A stretch of DNA of 9,661 nucleotides from Verrucomicrobiales bacterium (GCA_005789375.1 SXXZ01000002.1:1-9661), one strand, 5' to 3'; shown: positions 1 through 8,193, counted from the first letter of the stretch. The notes: generated by a model not told the origin, from the sequence alone. Program-made: numbers and translations.

Positions 1-726
1 CCACTTGCCCAGCCAGATCTGCCAGCGAGGGATGGGCTTGGAGGCGATGAGGAAGAGCTGCATCTCTTCGATGTCGCGTGCCAGGGTGCCACAGGCGATC
101 CAGAGGGTGGTGAACCCGAGCAGAGCTGTGATAGCGCTGAGGGTGTAGGTAATGAGAATTTGGGTGAATCCTTGGGCCGAACCGTCGTGCTTGATGGCGC
201 TGGGCAGGATGAACACCAGGGCGATGAGCAGGCCGAGCAAGGTAATGACCAGGCGGTAGCGAAAGGCCGCCTTAATGGTCAACAAGGCCACGGCCAACAA
301 GGGGCGCAGGGGCTTGGGGACGAGGTCGGGCACGCCGGCTAGATGGCGTCCTTTCCACTCCGGCAGGGGAACTCCTCCGACTTGCAGTACTTTGGCCACC
401 GCCTCTGCCGCGTTGCGGGCAGGCACAGTGCAGAGGTAGGCATAGCCCTGGCGCTCGGCCGACAGTTCTCGGAAACGGCGGGCAGAAAAACCGATGGCAA
501 TTCCCTGAACGACTTGGCTCAGCACGTACGATTTCCATCCGGCCCGATTGGCGTAGAGGACCGCGCTGCTGACCAGGTTGAGAATAAGGAAGACGAGGCC
601 GAGCTGGGGCAGTCGGAGCCACAAGGCCCAGAGCCAATCGAAAACGGCCGCCGCCCAGGAGAACCCCAGGGGAATGGCCATCAACTGCCGATCGGCGTTG
701 CGGTAAACCTCAAAGCGACGGGTCAT
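1..726 (-). CDS. DUF2628-like domain fused to ABC-2 type transporter permease (partial, 3' end outside window)
   Basis: The frame is open without a stop from the ATG at 724-726 to the window edge, giving 242 codons; the C-terminus is missing. Residues about 5-115 resemble the DUF2628 family: an opening FEVYRNADRQL, then GFSWAAAVFDWLWAL (21-35), a hydrophobic span (about 38-60), then RRFRELSAERQGYAYLCTVPA (split here: RRFREL, then SAERQGYAYL, then CTVPA). After a linker, spans at about 158-177 and 188-212 and the motif ARDIEEMQLFLIASKPIPRW (216-235) mark an ABC-2 permease. The complete permease at the other end of the cluster carries a matching SKPVGRW, so both probably share the same ATPase-coupling segment. 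The start lies 6 bases after the ATPase stop, which implies translational coupling and partnership with that ATPase. No ATG precedes the permease half on its own, so a true fusion is likely. The DUF2628 assignment is from memory of the family; its role is not known. Confidence 0.8.
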   Translation of the reverse strand, partial: MTRRFEVYRNADRQLMAIPLGFSWAAAVFDWLWALWLRLPQLGLVFLILNLVSSAVLYANRAGWKSYVLSQVVQGIAIGFSARRFRELSAERQGYAYLCTVPARNAAEAVAKVLQVGGVPLPEWKGRHLAGVPDLVPKPLRPLLAVALLTIKAAFRYRLVITLLGLLIALVFILPSAIKHDGSAQGFTQILITYTLSAITALLGFTTLWIACGTLARDIEEMQLFLIASKPIPRWQIWLGKW

Positions 727-732
727 GGTAGG

Positions 733-2025
733 TCACTTCTTGTCGCCTTTGTTGCCACCGAGGAGTCCGGAGAGCGCGTCGTTGGCCTTGGAAAGATCCA
801 CGGGCTTTGCCGGTTCTGGGGCGGCTGTCTTGGCTGGCAAGACGGGTGAGGCTGTTGAGGTTGCTGGGGCCGAAACAGTGGAAGCTCTGGAGGCCGGTGT
901 CTGGGGGGCGGGAGCCTCGTGGCGGACGAGCGATTCGAGCACCGCCTCGGTCGAGGGCTGGGCTGGAGCGGCGACCTCCGACACGAGGGGAGCTGCCGAC
1001 TCTGTAGGCCGCGACAGGCGATCAAGCACCGAGTCAGCCTGATGAGTGCCAGAATTGTCGCCCGAATCTCCAGGTGCCCGCAGGTACTCGGCCACCCGAT
1101 TGCCACTGGTGGCACCACTGGTTTCGGCCTGACGGCGAGCCGCTTCAACCACTCCGAGGAAGTACGATTCTAGGTTTTGGGTTGGGTTCTCCAGGCGGAC
1201 GGTATCGCCCACCTCGGCCCGGATGAGGTTGAGGACCTTCTCGGTGGTTTCGCGGGAGAGGACCGGCGCGGTGATGCGCACCGAGTCGGGCTTGGCCAGC
1301 AGTTGATGCAGCGGGCCTTGGGCCTGGATGCGTCCGCCGTAATAAATCACCGCGCGGTCGCAAACATCTTCGACATCGCTGAGCAGGTGGCTCGACAAGA
1401 TGACCGTCTTGCCCCGTTGGGCTAGGGCCCGGATCAGGTCTTTGACCTCGCGGCAGCCCAGCGGGTCGAGGCCTGCGGTGGGTTCGTCGAGAATGACCAG
1501 GTCGGGGTCGTTGATGAGCGCCTGAGCGATGCCGATACGGCGCTGCATGCCCTTAGAAAATTCACCGATGGTCCGCGACCGGGCTTGGTTGAGGCCCACC
1601 ATCTCAATGAGCTGCTCGGCGCGGCGACGGCGTTCTGCCGAATCGATTTGGAAGAGGCTGCCGAAGAAATCGAGTGTCTCAGCCGGATTAAGAAACCGGT
1701 AGAGGTAGCTCTCTTCGGGCAGGTAGCCGATGCGGGCCTTGGTGGCGACATCGCGCGGCGACTGGCCGAAGACCGTGATGTGGCCCTTAGTCGGGTACAG
1801 CAGGCCCAGGAGCAGCTTGATGGTGGTAGATTTGCCCGAACCGTTGGGCCCGAGGAGTCCGAACACCTCGCCGCGGCGGATCTCAAAATCGACATTGTCC
1901 ACGGCCCGCGCCTTGGGCCGACCCCAGAAGTCTTTGAACACCTTGGTCAGACCCGTGGCCCGGACGACGACGTCGTCGCTGGAGTGCTCAGCGGACGCTC
2001 TGCCGGAAGGGGAGGGAGGGTTCAT
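733..2025 (-). CDS. ABC transporter ATP-binding protein with long Ala/Pro-rich C-terminal tail
   Basis: This 430-residue cytoplasmic ATPase energises an ABC-2 type transporter. Visible motifs are Walker A GPNGSGKST (59-67), a Q-loop YLPEES with Glu in place of Gln (101-106), signature FSKGMQ (156-161) in place of LSGGQ, Walker B LVILDEP (176-182), D-loop GLD (185-187) and H-loop SSH (211-213). All catalytic positions are present. The Glu Q-loop and the FSKGM signature are common in ABC-2 exporters of the CcmA/NatA type. The ATPase core ends near residue 300. About 130 further residues are rich in Ala, Pro, Ser and Thr and look disordered, interrupted by short helix-prone patches near 331-340, 360-369 and 412-423. 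The gene sits 90 bases after the P-type ATPase and 6 bases before the DUF2628/permease gene, its probable partner. The transported substrate cannot be told from sequence. Confidence 0.93.
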   Translation of the reverse strand: MNPPSPSGRASAEHSSDDVVVRATGLTKVFKDFWGRPKARAVDNVDFEIRRGEVFGLLGPNGSGKSTTIKLLLGLLYPTKGHITVFGQSPRDVATKARIGYLPEESYLYRFLNPAETLDFFGSLFQIDSAERRRRAEQLIEMVGLNQARSRTIGEFSKGMQRRIGIAQALINDPDLVILDEPTAGLDPLGCREVKDLIRALAQRGKTVILSSHLLSDVEDVCDRAVIYYGGRIQAQGPLHQLLAKPDSVRITAPVLSRETTEKVLNLIRAEVGDTVRLENPTQNLESYFLGVVEAARRQAETSGATSGNRVAEYLRAPGDSGDNSGTHQADSVLDRLSRPTESAAPLVSEVAAPAQPSTEAVLESLVRHEAPAPQTPASRASTVSAPATSTASPVLPAKTAAPEPAKPVDLSKANDALSGLLGGNKGDKK

Positions 2026-2070
2026 GAGGCGTTAGCGGTTGAGGAAAAGGGGCGAGGGGCTAGAGGAGGT

Positions 2071-2095
2071 CGGCGTATCCTTGAAGACAACGCCG
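2071..2095. other. Possible small hairpin in the longest intra-operon gap
   Basis: The 90-base gap between the P-type ATPase stop and the ABC ATPase start contains CGGCGT and ACGCCG, which can pair as a 6-base stem around a 13-base loop. No T-run follows on the minus strand, so it is not a standard terminator. It might be an RNA processing or stability element between the metal pump and ABC halves of the operon, or chance in GC-rich DNA. Confidence 0.2.
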
Positions 2096-2115
2096 TGTCA
2101 CTGGGGGCATCCCGG

Positions 2116-4161
2116 TCAAGCGGCCTGCGGGGCGGGGGTTCCGGTGCTCGGGTTGGCGGCGCCGTCGCCTTGGACGAAGGGCTCGAGTTCTTCGCCCTGG
2201 CGGACTAGGCGGGCGCTGTTGAAGACCACAAAGAGTGATCCGACATTGTGCAAGATAGCAGCAACGATCGGGTTGAGGTACCCGAAGGACGCGGCGGCCA
2301 TACCGCCGATGATAAAGACGACGCCGAAGAGGAAGTTCTGGTTGATGACCGTGCGAGCCATGCGGCTGAGGCGGATGAGGAAGGGCAGTCGGCGGAGATC
2401 GTTGTTCATCAGGGCGATGGTCGCCGAGTTGATAGCGACTTCGCTGCCGGCGGCTCCCATCGCGATGCTGATGTCGCCCGAGGCCAGCGCCGGTGCGTCG
2501 TTGACGCCGTCGCCGATGACCGCCACGCGGTGGCCCTTGGCCTTGGTCTGACGCACGTACTCCACCTTGTCTTGCGGGAGGCATTCGGCCACCACTTCAG
2601 TCACGCCAATTTCTTGAGCGACGCGTTCAGCCACGGGGCGGCGGTCACCGCTCACCATGGTGATGCGGCGTATGCCCGAAGCCCGAAGTTGTTCGAGGGC
2701 CTCTGCGGCCTCCGGACGGGTCTGATCTTGGAGGCCGACCCATCCGATGCAGTGCCCATCTCGGGCCACGAAGAGGAGGCTGTATCCGGCGGTTTCATCG
2801 AGATCCACCGACGCAAAGAGGTCACCCAACACGCCTTGGTCTTTGAGGAAGGTGGCGCGACCGACCAGGATGCGCTGACCGTCGATGAGCGCGCTGACAC
2901 CTCTGCCCGCGGTCTCCTTGAAGTCGCTCACCTGGGCCAGCGGCACACCGGCCTGCTGGGCCAGTGCCGTGATGGAACGAGCGGTGGGGTGATTGGAAAA
3001 CTGCTCGGCGCTGGCGGCACACCGCAACAGTTCGGCCGGGGCGATCCCGTCGAGGGGGTTGAGGCGGCTGACGGCTAGACGTCCGGTGGTCAGGGTGCCT
3101 GTCTTGTCGAACACGAAGGCCGTGATGCGTGCGGCGGCTTCGAGGTCAGCGATATTCTTGACGAGGATGCCCAAACGGGCGGCGGCGCTCAGGGCGGCGA
3201 CCATCGCGGTGGGGGTGGCCAAGATGAACGCGCAGGGGCAGGCCACGATGAGGATGGTGATCACCCGGTTGAGGTCTTGGGTGAAGCCCCAGACAAGAGC
3301 GGCGATGATCAGCACCAGCGGGGTGTAGTAACCCATGTACTGGTCGATGATCCGCATGAAGGGCAGCTTGGTCTTTTCGGCGGCCAGAATCAGGTCGCGG
3401 ACGCGGCCCAGGGTGGTGTCTTCGCCGGCCTTGCTGACTTTGACCTCGAGGAGGCCGTTCATGTTAATGGTGCCTGCGAAGACCGCTTCGCCCACGCCCT
3501 TGTCGACGGGGAGCGATTCACCGGTGATGTTGGCCTGATTGATGGAGCCTTGTCCGGACACGATCTGACCGTCGGCGGCGATGTTGTCGCCCGGGCGGAT
3601 GCGGATGATGTCTCCGACCTTGAGTTCGCTGACGGCGACTTCGACTTCGTTTCCGCCGGACAGGCGACGGGCCTTGGTCGGGGTCAGCTTGATGAGCGAT
3701 TGGATGGAAGCCCGGGCACCGGCGGCCGTGCGAGTTTCGATGATCTCACCCAGCAGCATGAAGAAGGCGACGATGCCGGCGGTTTGGAATCCGCCAGCGA
3801 GGCTAGAGCCCTCGCCCTTCATGCCGTAATTGCCCGAGACCGCGCAGGCCAAGACACCTAGAGCAACCAATTCGTTGATGGAGAGCAGGCCTTTACGGAG
3901 GTCTTTGAAGGCCACCACCATGATGGGGGTGCCTAGGATGACTGCACCGATCATGGCGCTGAAGGCCGCAACGGTGGTGCCGCGATCAAAGAGCCAGTCC
4001 ACCGCGAAGGAGTTCAATACGAAGATCAGTCCGACGAGCGTCGTGGAGAGCTTGGTGTTGGTGTGCGAATGATCCAGACCACCGTGGTCATGACCGCAGT
4101 CGGCGCAGGCTGCGTCCTTTTTGGCGTCTTCCTCGAGGGTCAGGAGGCTGGTGACTTGCAT
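2116..4161 (-). CDS. Heavy-metal translocating P1B-type ATPase
   Basis: This 681-residue pump couples ATP hydrolysis to metal transport across the inner membrane. Motifs are all present: TGES (213-216, actuator), CPC in the ion-pathway helix (308-310), DKTGTLT (352-358, phosphorylated Asp352), the P1B-specific HP pair (391-392) and GDGVNDAP (550-557). Eight membrane spans are recognisable: four before the actuator (about 40-145), two around CPC (278-330) and two near the C-terminus (608-655). There is no N-terminal HMA (GMTCxxC) domain. Instead residues 19-33 hold Cys19, Cys22 and four His (24, 26, 31, 33), a likely metal-binding tail. The last span carries HNVGS (638-642), where ZntA-type Zn/Cd pumps have an Asp and Cu pumps a MxxSS pattern, so the metal cannot be assigned; a CtpC-like or Zn/Cd/Co-type pump is possible. 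It follows the hflK-like gene by 33 bases. Confidence 0.93.
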   Translation of the reverse strand: MQVTSLLTLEEDAKKDAACADCGHDHGGLDHSHTNTKLSTTLVGLIFVLNSFAVDWLFDRGTTVAAFSAMIGAVILGTPIMVVAFKDLRKGLLSINELVALGVLACAVSGNYGMKGEGSSLAGGFQTAGIVAFFMLLGEIIETRTAAGARASIQSLIKLTPTKARRLSGGNEVEVAVSELKVGDIIRIRPGDNIAADGQIVSGQGSINQANITGESLPVDKGVGEAVFAGTINMNGLLEVKVSKAGEDTTLGRVRDLILAAEKTKLPFMRIIDQYMGYYTPLVLIIAALVWGFTQDLNRVITILIVACPCAFILATPTAMVAALSAAARLGILVKNIADLEAAARITAFVFDKTGTLTTGRLAVSRLNPLDGIAPAELLRCAASAEQFSNHPTARSITALAQQAGVPLAQVSDFKETAGRGVSALIDGQRILVGRATFLKDQGVLGDLFASVDLDETAGYSLLFVARDGHCIGWVGLQDQTRPEAAEALEQLRASGIRRITMVSGDRRPVAERVAQEIGVTEVVAECLPQDKVEYVRQTKAKGHRVAVIGDGVNDAPALASGDISIAMGAAGSEVAINSATIALMNNDLRRLPFLIRLSRMARTVINQNFLFGVVFIIGGMAAASFGYLNPIVAAILHNVGSLFVVFNSARLVRQGEELEPFVQGDGAANPSTGTPAPQAA

Positions 4162-4194
4162 GGATGAAAAGGGAGAGGTTTTTGGGGACCTAGA

Positions 4195-5289
4195 TCAACG
4201 CCCGAGCTCGGGACGCTTCTGGGGTTGGGGTTCCCGATTGAGCTGGATACGAACTTCGCGGCGCTCGCCGTCGGCCCGTGAGGGCAGGAAGAACTTGTCG
4301 GGAGAGTTGGTGAGAATGCGGGTGATGGTGTCGACCCGGAGTCGATCGCGGTAAAGGGCGGGGTTCTGGCGATAGGTCTCCAGTTGGTCTTGGAAGAAAC
4401 GGGCTTCGGCGGCCAATCCCTGTACTAGCTGGTCGGCCGCAGCCTGTCCTTGGGAGACGGTGCGGTCGGCCTCGCCCTTGGCTTCACGGGTGACGCGATC
4501 AAATTCGCCCTGTGCTTCATTGATACGGCTGCTGCGGGCTTGGCCGGCCGTGATGACGGCGTCGAAGAATTCCTTCACGTAGCCCGGGGCGACGCGCTCG
4601 ACATCGAGGCCTTCGATGAGGACTCCCAAATTGGCGAGGGCGAGCTGGTCGCTGACCCGCTGCTTGACCAAGTCGCGGAAGCTGGCGATGTCGCCATAAA
4701 TGGAGTCGGCCTTGGTGCGGGCGGCGGACCAGTAAATGGCGTTATTAAGGCAGTTCTCCACCGTGTTGGAGGCCGCCACGAAGTTGAAGGTGTAGGCCAC
4801 GGGATCGCTGATGCGGTAGCGCAAGGTGGCCCGGACGTGGAGGATGTTGCCATCACCGGTCAGGACGTAGCCCTCGGAGGCGGGATTGAGCGTGGTGGAG
4901 ACCGGGGCAGCGGTCATGCCGGCGGCTTCGGCGGCCGGATCGACGGCGTACCAGGCTTTGGTGGCTCGGACGATCTTGGAGTCGCCGACGCCGATGCGAA
5001 CGATTTCGTCGATGGGGTAGGGCAGGGCAAAGTGCAGGCCGTTGGTGCGGAGGATGTCGCGACCCTCGCCCACGGGCTTGCCGAAGCGCAGCACCACGGC
5101 GACCTCGTTGGGCTTGACCGTGAAGACGCACGAAAAGACGAAGGCGGCCAGCAGCAGGGCTCCGAGGAGGCGGATGAGGACCAGACTGCTGCCCAAGGCC
5201 TCGGAGAGCGCCTGACTGGAGGCGTCGTCCGATGAAATCTTGGGGCCGTCGGGCCGCAGATTGCCGGAGGGTGTGTTTGCAGCGGCCAT
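4195..5289 (-). CDS. hflK: HflK-like SPFH/band-7 membrane protein
   Basis: In the known family HflK pairs with HflC in a ring that surrounds and modulates the FtsH protease. This 364-residue protein has a hydrophilic N-tail (1-33), one membrane span (about 35-57), and an SPFH domain starting VKPNEVAVVLRFGKPV (58-73). The typical HflK segment LTGDGNILHVRATLRYRI follows (143-160), then a charged, Ala/Glu-rich helical region (about 247-300) and the C-terminal TITRILTNSPDKFFLP-type end. Compared with E. coli HflK there is an insertion of about 30 residues around 112-140, rich in Ala and Pro. I chose the ATG at 5287-5289, 4 bases after the hflC stop; ATGs at 5331 and 5325 in the same frame would add 14 or 12 residues overlapping hflC. 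Gene order is hflC then hflK, the reverse of the enterobacterial operon. No ftsH lies in the window. Confidence 0.88.
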   Translation of the reverse strand: MAAANTPSGNLRPDGPKISSDDASSQALSEALGSSLVLIRLLGALLLAAFVFSCVFTVKPNEVAVVLRFGKPVGEGRDILRTNGLHFALPYPIDEIVRIGVGDSKIVRATKAWYAVDPAAEAAGMTAAPVSTTLNPASEGYVLTGDGNILHVRATLRYRISDPVAYTFNFVAASNTVENCLNNAIYWSAARTKADSIYGDIASFRDLVKQRVSDQLALANLGVLIEGLDVERVAPGYVKEFFDAVITAGQARSSRINEAQGEFDRVTREAKGEADRTVSQGQAAADQLVQGLAAEARFFQDQLETYRQNPALYRDRLRVDTITRILTNSPDKFFLPSRADGERREVRIQLNREPQPQKRPELGR

Positions 5290-5293
5290 GGGA

Positions 5294-6202
5294 TCAGTTT
5301 TTGGAAGGTGCAGTGGCCCCGGCATCGCCACGGAGCAGGTTCAGCGGGGCGGTCTTCTCATCCAGGATGAGCGTGGTGCGATCTTTCAAGCTGGCTTCGA
5401 GGCTGTTGAGCGAGATGAGGAAGCGGGCCAGCGATTCATCTTGGTTGAGCACTTTGTAGTACTCAGTGGCTTTGGCCTCGGCCTCACCCCGCAGAACGAG
5501 CGCCTTGCGGCGGGCTTCGGCGAGGGTGGTGTCGCGCTGCAGTTCGGCCTCGGAGCGGATGCGCATGGCTTCGGCAGTGCCTTCGGCGACGAACTTCTTG
5601 CTGAGTCGCTCGCGCTCGGCCTTCATGCGCTCGAACACCTTGGCGGTCTGCGATTCGGGTAGGCCTAGTTGTTTGATGCCCACGATTTCGATGGCGATGC
5701 CGTAGGTCTTGAGCGTGGTTTCGGCCATGACGAGTTTCATCTCGTTTTCAATCTCCTCGAACTTCACTTGCTTGGGGTCGGGGGCGATGAGTTCCGAGAA
5801 ATCATGACGGCCTACCACGGAGTTCTTGGCGTCACGCACCACGTTCTCGAGGCTGGTCTCGGCGCGGAAGAGGTCGCCATTGAAGCGCTTGAGAAAGAGT
5901 TCGGCGTCGGCGATCCGCCAGCCGACGAACACCGAGAGGATCGGTGACTTCTTGTCGCGGGTCAGGCTCTGCTCGTACTTGCGCTCGAAGTTCTGGAGGC
6001 GGCGGTCGAACTTGTAGACGTTCTGGATGGGGTACGGCAGGCGTAAGTACAGGCCTGGTTCGGTCTTGGGTGTGCCGCTGATGCTACCAAAGGTGGTGAC
6101 GACGGCCACCTCAGTGGTGCGCACCTGGTAGGCGAACAGCAGGAAGAGGAAGATCGCCAGCAGCAATCCGCCAATGATCAGGGTGGGGGTACGGGGCTTC
6201 AT
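5294..6202 (-). CDS. hflC: HflC-like SPFH/band-7 membrane protein
   Basis: This 302-residue protein has an N-terminal membrane anchor (about 8-25), then an SPFH domain that opens VRTTEVAVVTTFGSI (27-41) and PGLYLRLPYPIQNVYKFDRR (49-68). The HflC hallmarks follow: YGIAIEIVGIKQLGLPE (167-183), then the coiled-coil segment with VFERMKAERERLSKKFVAEG (189-208) and AEAMRIRSEAE (210-220). The length is close to the usual HflC. By family knowledge it would form a hetero-oligomeric SPFH assembly with the adjacent HflK-like protein, with its bulk in the periplasm. It starts 63 bases after the larger SPFH gene, with a pyrimidine-rich leader and no Shine-Dalgarno sequence, and ends 4 bases before the hflK-like start. 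Whether it regulates FtsH or serves the local transporters is not decided by the sequence. Confidence 0.9.
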   Translation of the reverse strand: MKPRTPTLIIGGLLLAIFLFLLFAYQVRTTEVAVVTTFGSISGTPKTEPGLYLRLPYPIQNVYKFDRRLQNFERKYEQSLTRDKKSPILSVFVGWRIADAELFLKRFNGDLFRAETSLENVVRDAKNSVVGRHDFSELIAPDPKQVKFEEIENEMKLVMAETTLKTYGIAIEIVGIKQLGLPESQTAKVFERMKAERERLSKKFVAEGTAEAMRIRSEAELQRDTTLAEARRKALVLRGEAEAKATEYYKVLNQDESLARFLISLNSLEASLKDRTTLILDEKTAPLNLLRGDAGATAPSKN

Positions 6203-6265
6203 CTTGGGAAGGGGAGGGGGAAGATTGATTAAAAAAGCGGGAGGTTGCCTAGGGACCCGTCGGGG

Positions 6266-8161
6266 TCATTTCTTGGGTTCGTCCTTCTTGACCGGCTCAA
6301 TGTTCACATCTAGCAAATCCTGGCGGATCTTGTCTTCTAGGTTAAAGAGGATGACGTCTTGGGTGTTGGTCGGAAGGATAACGATCTTGCGAGAACCCGC
6401 CGAGGCTTTGGCAAACGTTTCGAGATGATTGCGGGTTGTAAAGACCTTGGGTGCGGCCTGGTAGGCAAGCAATTGGGAGGAGAATTGGGCGGCCCGTCCG
6501 GAGGCTTCGGCGATCTTTTGGGCCGAGATACCCTTGGACTCGTTGAGGGTCTTGGCGGCTGCGGCCTTGGCCAGGGGTACCGTCTCGAGCGCATAGGCAT
6601 CGGCTTCGAGAATGCGGGCTTCTTTCTCCTGCTCGGCTCCGATGACTTTTTCGTAGGCCTCGGCAACTTTCAGCTCTTTGGTGCCGATCGGCGGGTGGAT
6701 ATCTTGGAGTCCGACGAAGACGATCTCAGTGCCGAGTTTGGCTTCGTTGGCTGCGGTCTGGATGTTGGCCTTGAGGTCGAGGGCGGCCTGTTGGCGGCCG
6801 TGGGACATGATGGTTTCAATGTCCACACTCGCCATGTAGCGGACGACTTCACGATTGGCCAGGCGCTCAAGTAACAATTGGGGCTCGCTGTGGCCGTAGG
6901 ACCAGGCGCGGATGTCCTTGACGAGGTACTGCACCGGAATGCTGACGGTCAGCAGGTTCACCGGGACAATTTGCTCCGATTCGGCGGCGTTGGTGGCGAT
7001 GTTTTGCTCGCGGGAGGCCACCAGGAGGTTGAACTCTTCTTTGTAGTGGGCCTTGGTCCAGAGAATGGTGTCTTCTTTCTCTAGTTTTTCGTCGGCTACG
7101 AACCCGATGTTGAAGCTTTGAATTTCGGAGACGGGGTGCCGGTGGATCTGGTCGATGGGGCGGGGCAGCTTGAAGGCGATGCCGGGTGCGAGGACGGCGC
7201 CGACGGGTTTTCCAAAGCGTTCGCGCAGAGCCTGTTCGCCGACATCGATGAACACGACGCAGTCGCTGGCGGCCAAAATCCCGATCCAGATGAGGGCGAA
7301 GTGGCTGAGCTTTTCTTCCAGGAATCGGTAGAACCAACTGTTGCTGACCCGGAAGCCAAATTGGTAGTCGAGGGCTTGGGCGGCGGTGGCGAATAATCCA
7401 GCGGGTTGGCCGAGCAAACCGACGAGGCGGCTTTCGTAGATGAGCCGGACTTCTTTGCCCTGGACCCTGGGACGATAGGCTTCGAAGACCAGAGCGAGCA
7501 GGGTTTCGAGACTCACCAAGGCCAGGAGGGCGGTCAGCACCCAGGCGATTTGGCGGTCATATTGAGGAAATCCGAACCATTGGAGGCCCTCGCTGACGGT
7601 GGCGAGGAAGGCCAGCAGGGACCCGAGCATGAGGGCAGAACCCCCCGGGCGGAGGAGTCGGATGCCCTCGAGTTGGGCCAGTCGGCAGGTGTATTTACCG
7701 AGGAGGAACGCGACCAAGCTCAGGCCAGCGAACATTGCCATGGACACTGTGGAGGGGGCCGATGCGGCCGCGCCCATGTCCTTGAGGTCTGTAAAGAAGT
7801 ACAACGCCCCACTGGCTTGCATGAGGAAGAGCACCAGGGTGAGGCCTGGCACGAACCATTTTTCGAAGAGGATGCGGGATTTGCGGGCGGGGAACGCTTC
7901 GTCGGCCGTGGAGTCGAAGAGGGCCGTTTTACTGCGGGATCGGGCCAGTTCGTCCATCTCGAGTCGCTCGGAAGCTTCGGAGGCTTCTAAGCGCATCTGG
8001 AACCAGGCCACGAGGGCCATGACTAGCCCGACGAGGGTGAAGGCGGCCCCGAGTTCGGCGGTCGCAGAATCGGCGATCTTGGACACGACTTCGAGGCCGA
8101 TGGCGAGTCCTAGCAGGGCGATCCAGTTCAGCATTCCGGGCTTGAGAGCGTGTCGTTCCAT
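6266..8161 (-). CDS. Multi-pass membrane protein fused to an SPFH/band-7 (HflK-like) domain
   Basis: This 631-residue protein is about twice the length of normal HflK/HflC. Hydrophobic spans appear near 11-30, 38-56, 104-124, 139-158, 175-193, 206-228 and 287-305. The seventh leads directly into an SPFH domain (VVFIDVGEQALRERFGKPV, 302-320; APGIAFKLPRPIDQIHRHPV, 325-344). The SPFH core contains a long insert (about 352-400) before VNLLTVSIPVQYLVKDIRAW (401-420). A coiled coil rich in Ala, Glu and Lys covers about 495-565, and the tail is Lys/Glu rich. The open frame extends upstream to 8344, but I chose the ATG at 8159-8161: the extra 61 residues are Arg/Pro-rich and overlap the permease gene out of frame. 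A later ATG at 8134 is possible. The gene starts 32 bases after the permease stop. The six N-terminal spans have no function I recognise; the protein is probably a third subunit of the SPFH assembly. Confidence 0.88.
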   Translation of the reverse strand: MERHALKPGMLNWIALLGLAIGLEVVSKIADSATAELGAAFTLVGLVMALVAWFQMRLEASEASERLEMDELARSRSKTALFDSTADEAFPARKSRILFEKWFVPGLTLVLFLMQASGALYFFTDLKDMGAAASAPSTVSMAMFAGLSLVAFLLGKYTCRLAQLEGIRLLRPGGSALMLGSLLAFLATVSEGLQWFGFPQYDRQIAWVLTALLALVSLETLLALVFEAYRPRVQGKEVRLIYESRLVGLLGQPAGLFATAAQALDYQFGFRVSNSWFYRFLEEKLSHFALIWIGILAASDCVVFIDVGEQALRERFGKPVGAVLAPGIAFKLPRPIDQIHRHPVSEIQSFNIGFVADEKLEKEDTILWTKAHYKEEFNLLVASREQNIATNAAESEQIVPVNLLTVSIPVQYLVKDIRAWSYGHSEPQLLLERLANREVVRYMASVDIETIMSHGRQQAALDLKANIQTAANEAKLGTEIVFVGLQDIHPPIGTKELKVAEAYEKVIGAEQEKEARILEADAYALETVPLAKAAAAKTLNESKGISAQKIAEASGRAAQFSSQLLAYQAAPKVFTTRNHLETFAKASAGSRKIVILPTNTQDVILFNLEDKIRQDLLDVNIEPVKKDEPKK

Positions 8162-8193
8162 GGGCGGTGAGGCGGGTGGGGACTGGGAGTGTG

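Noticed and set aside
160..849. Plus-strand open frames at 160-342, 343-849 and 725-1042
   Set aside because: They are antisense to the permease and ATPase genes, have low-complexity Gly/Glu/Gln-rich content and no recognisable domain, as expected in GC-rich DNA.
2248..3078. 276-residue plus-strand open frame inside the P-type ATPase gene
   Set aside because: It is the antisense shadow of the fully conserved ATPase frame; the product is His/Asp/Gly-rich without a domain.
5290..5331. Earlier ATGs for the HflK-like gene
   Set aside because: They overlap the hflC stop region; the ATG at 5289 sits 4 bases after that stop and keeps a normal hydrophilic HflK N-tail. Not excluded.
6231..6259. Possible terminator between the large SPFH gene and hflC (4-base stem CGGG/CCCG followed by six T on the minus strand)
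   Set aside because: The stem is too short and the loop is 14 bases; a weak pause at most, so I keep the genes in one operon.
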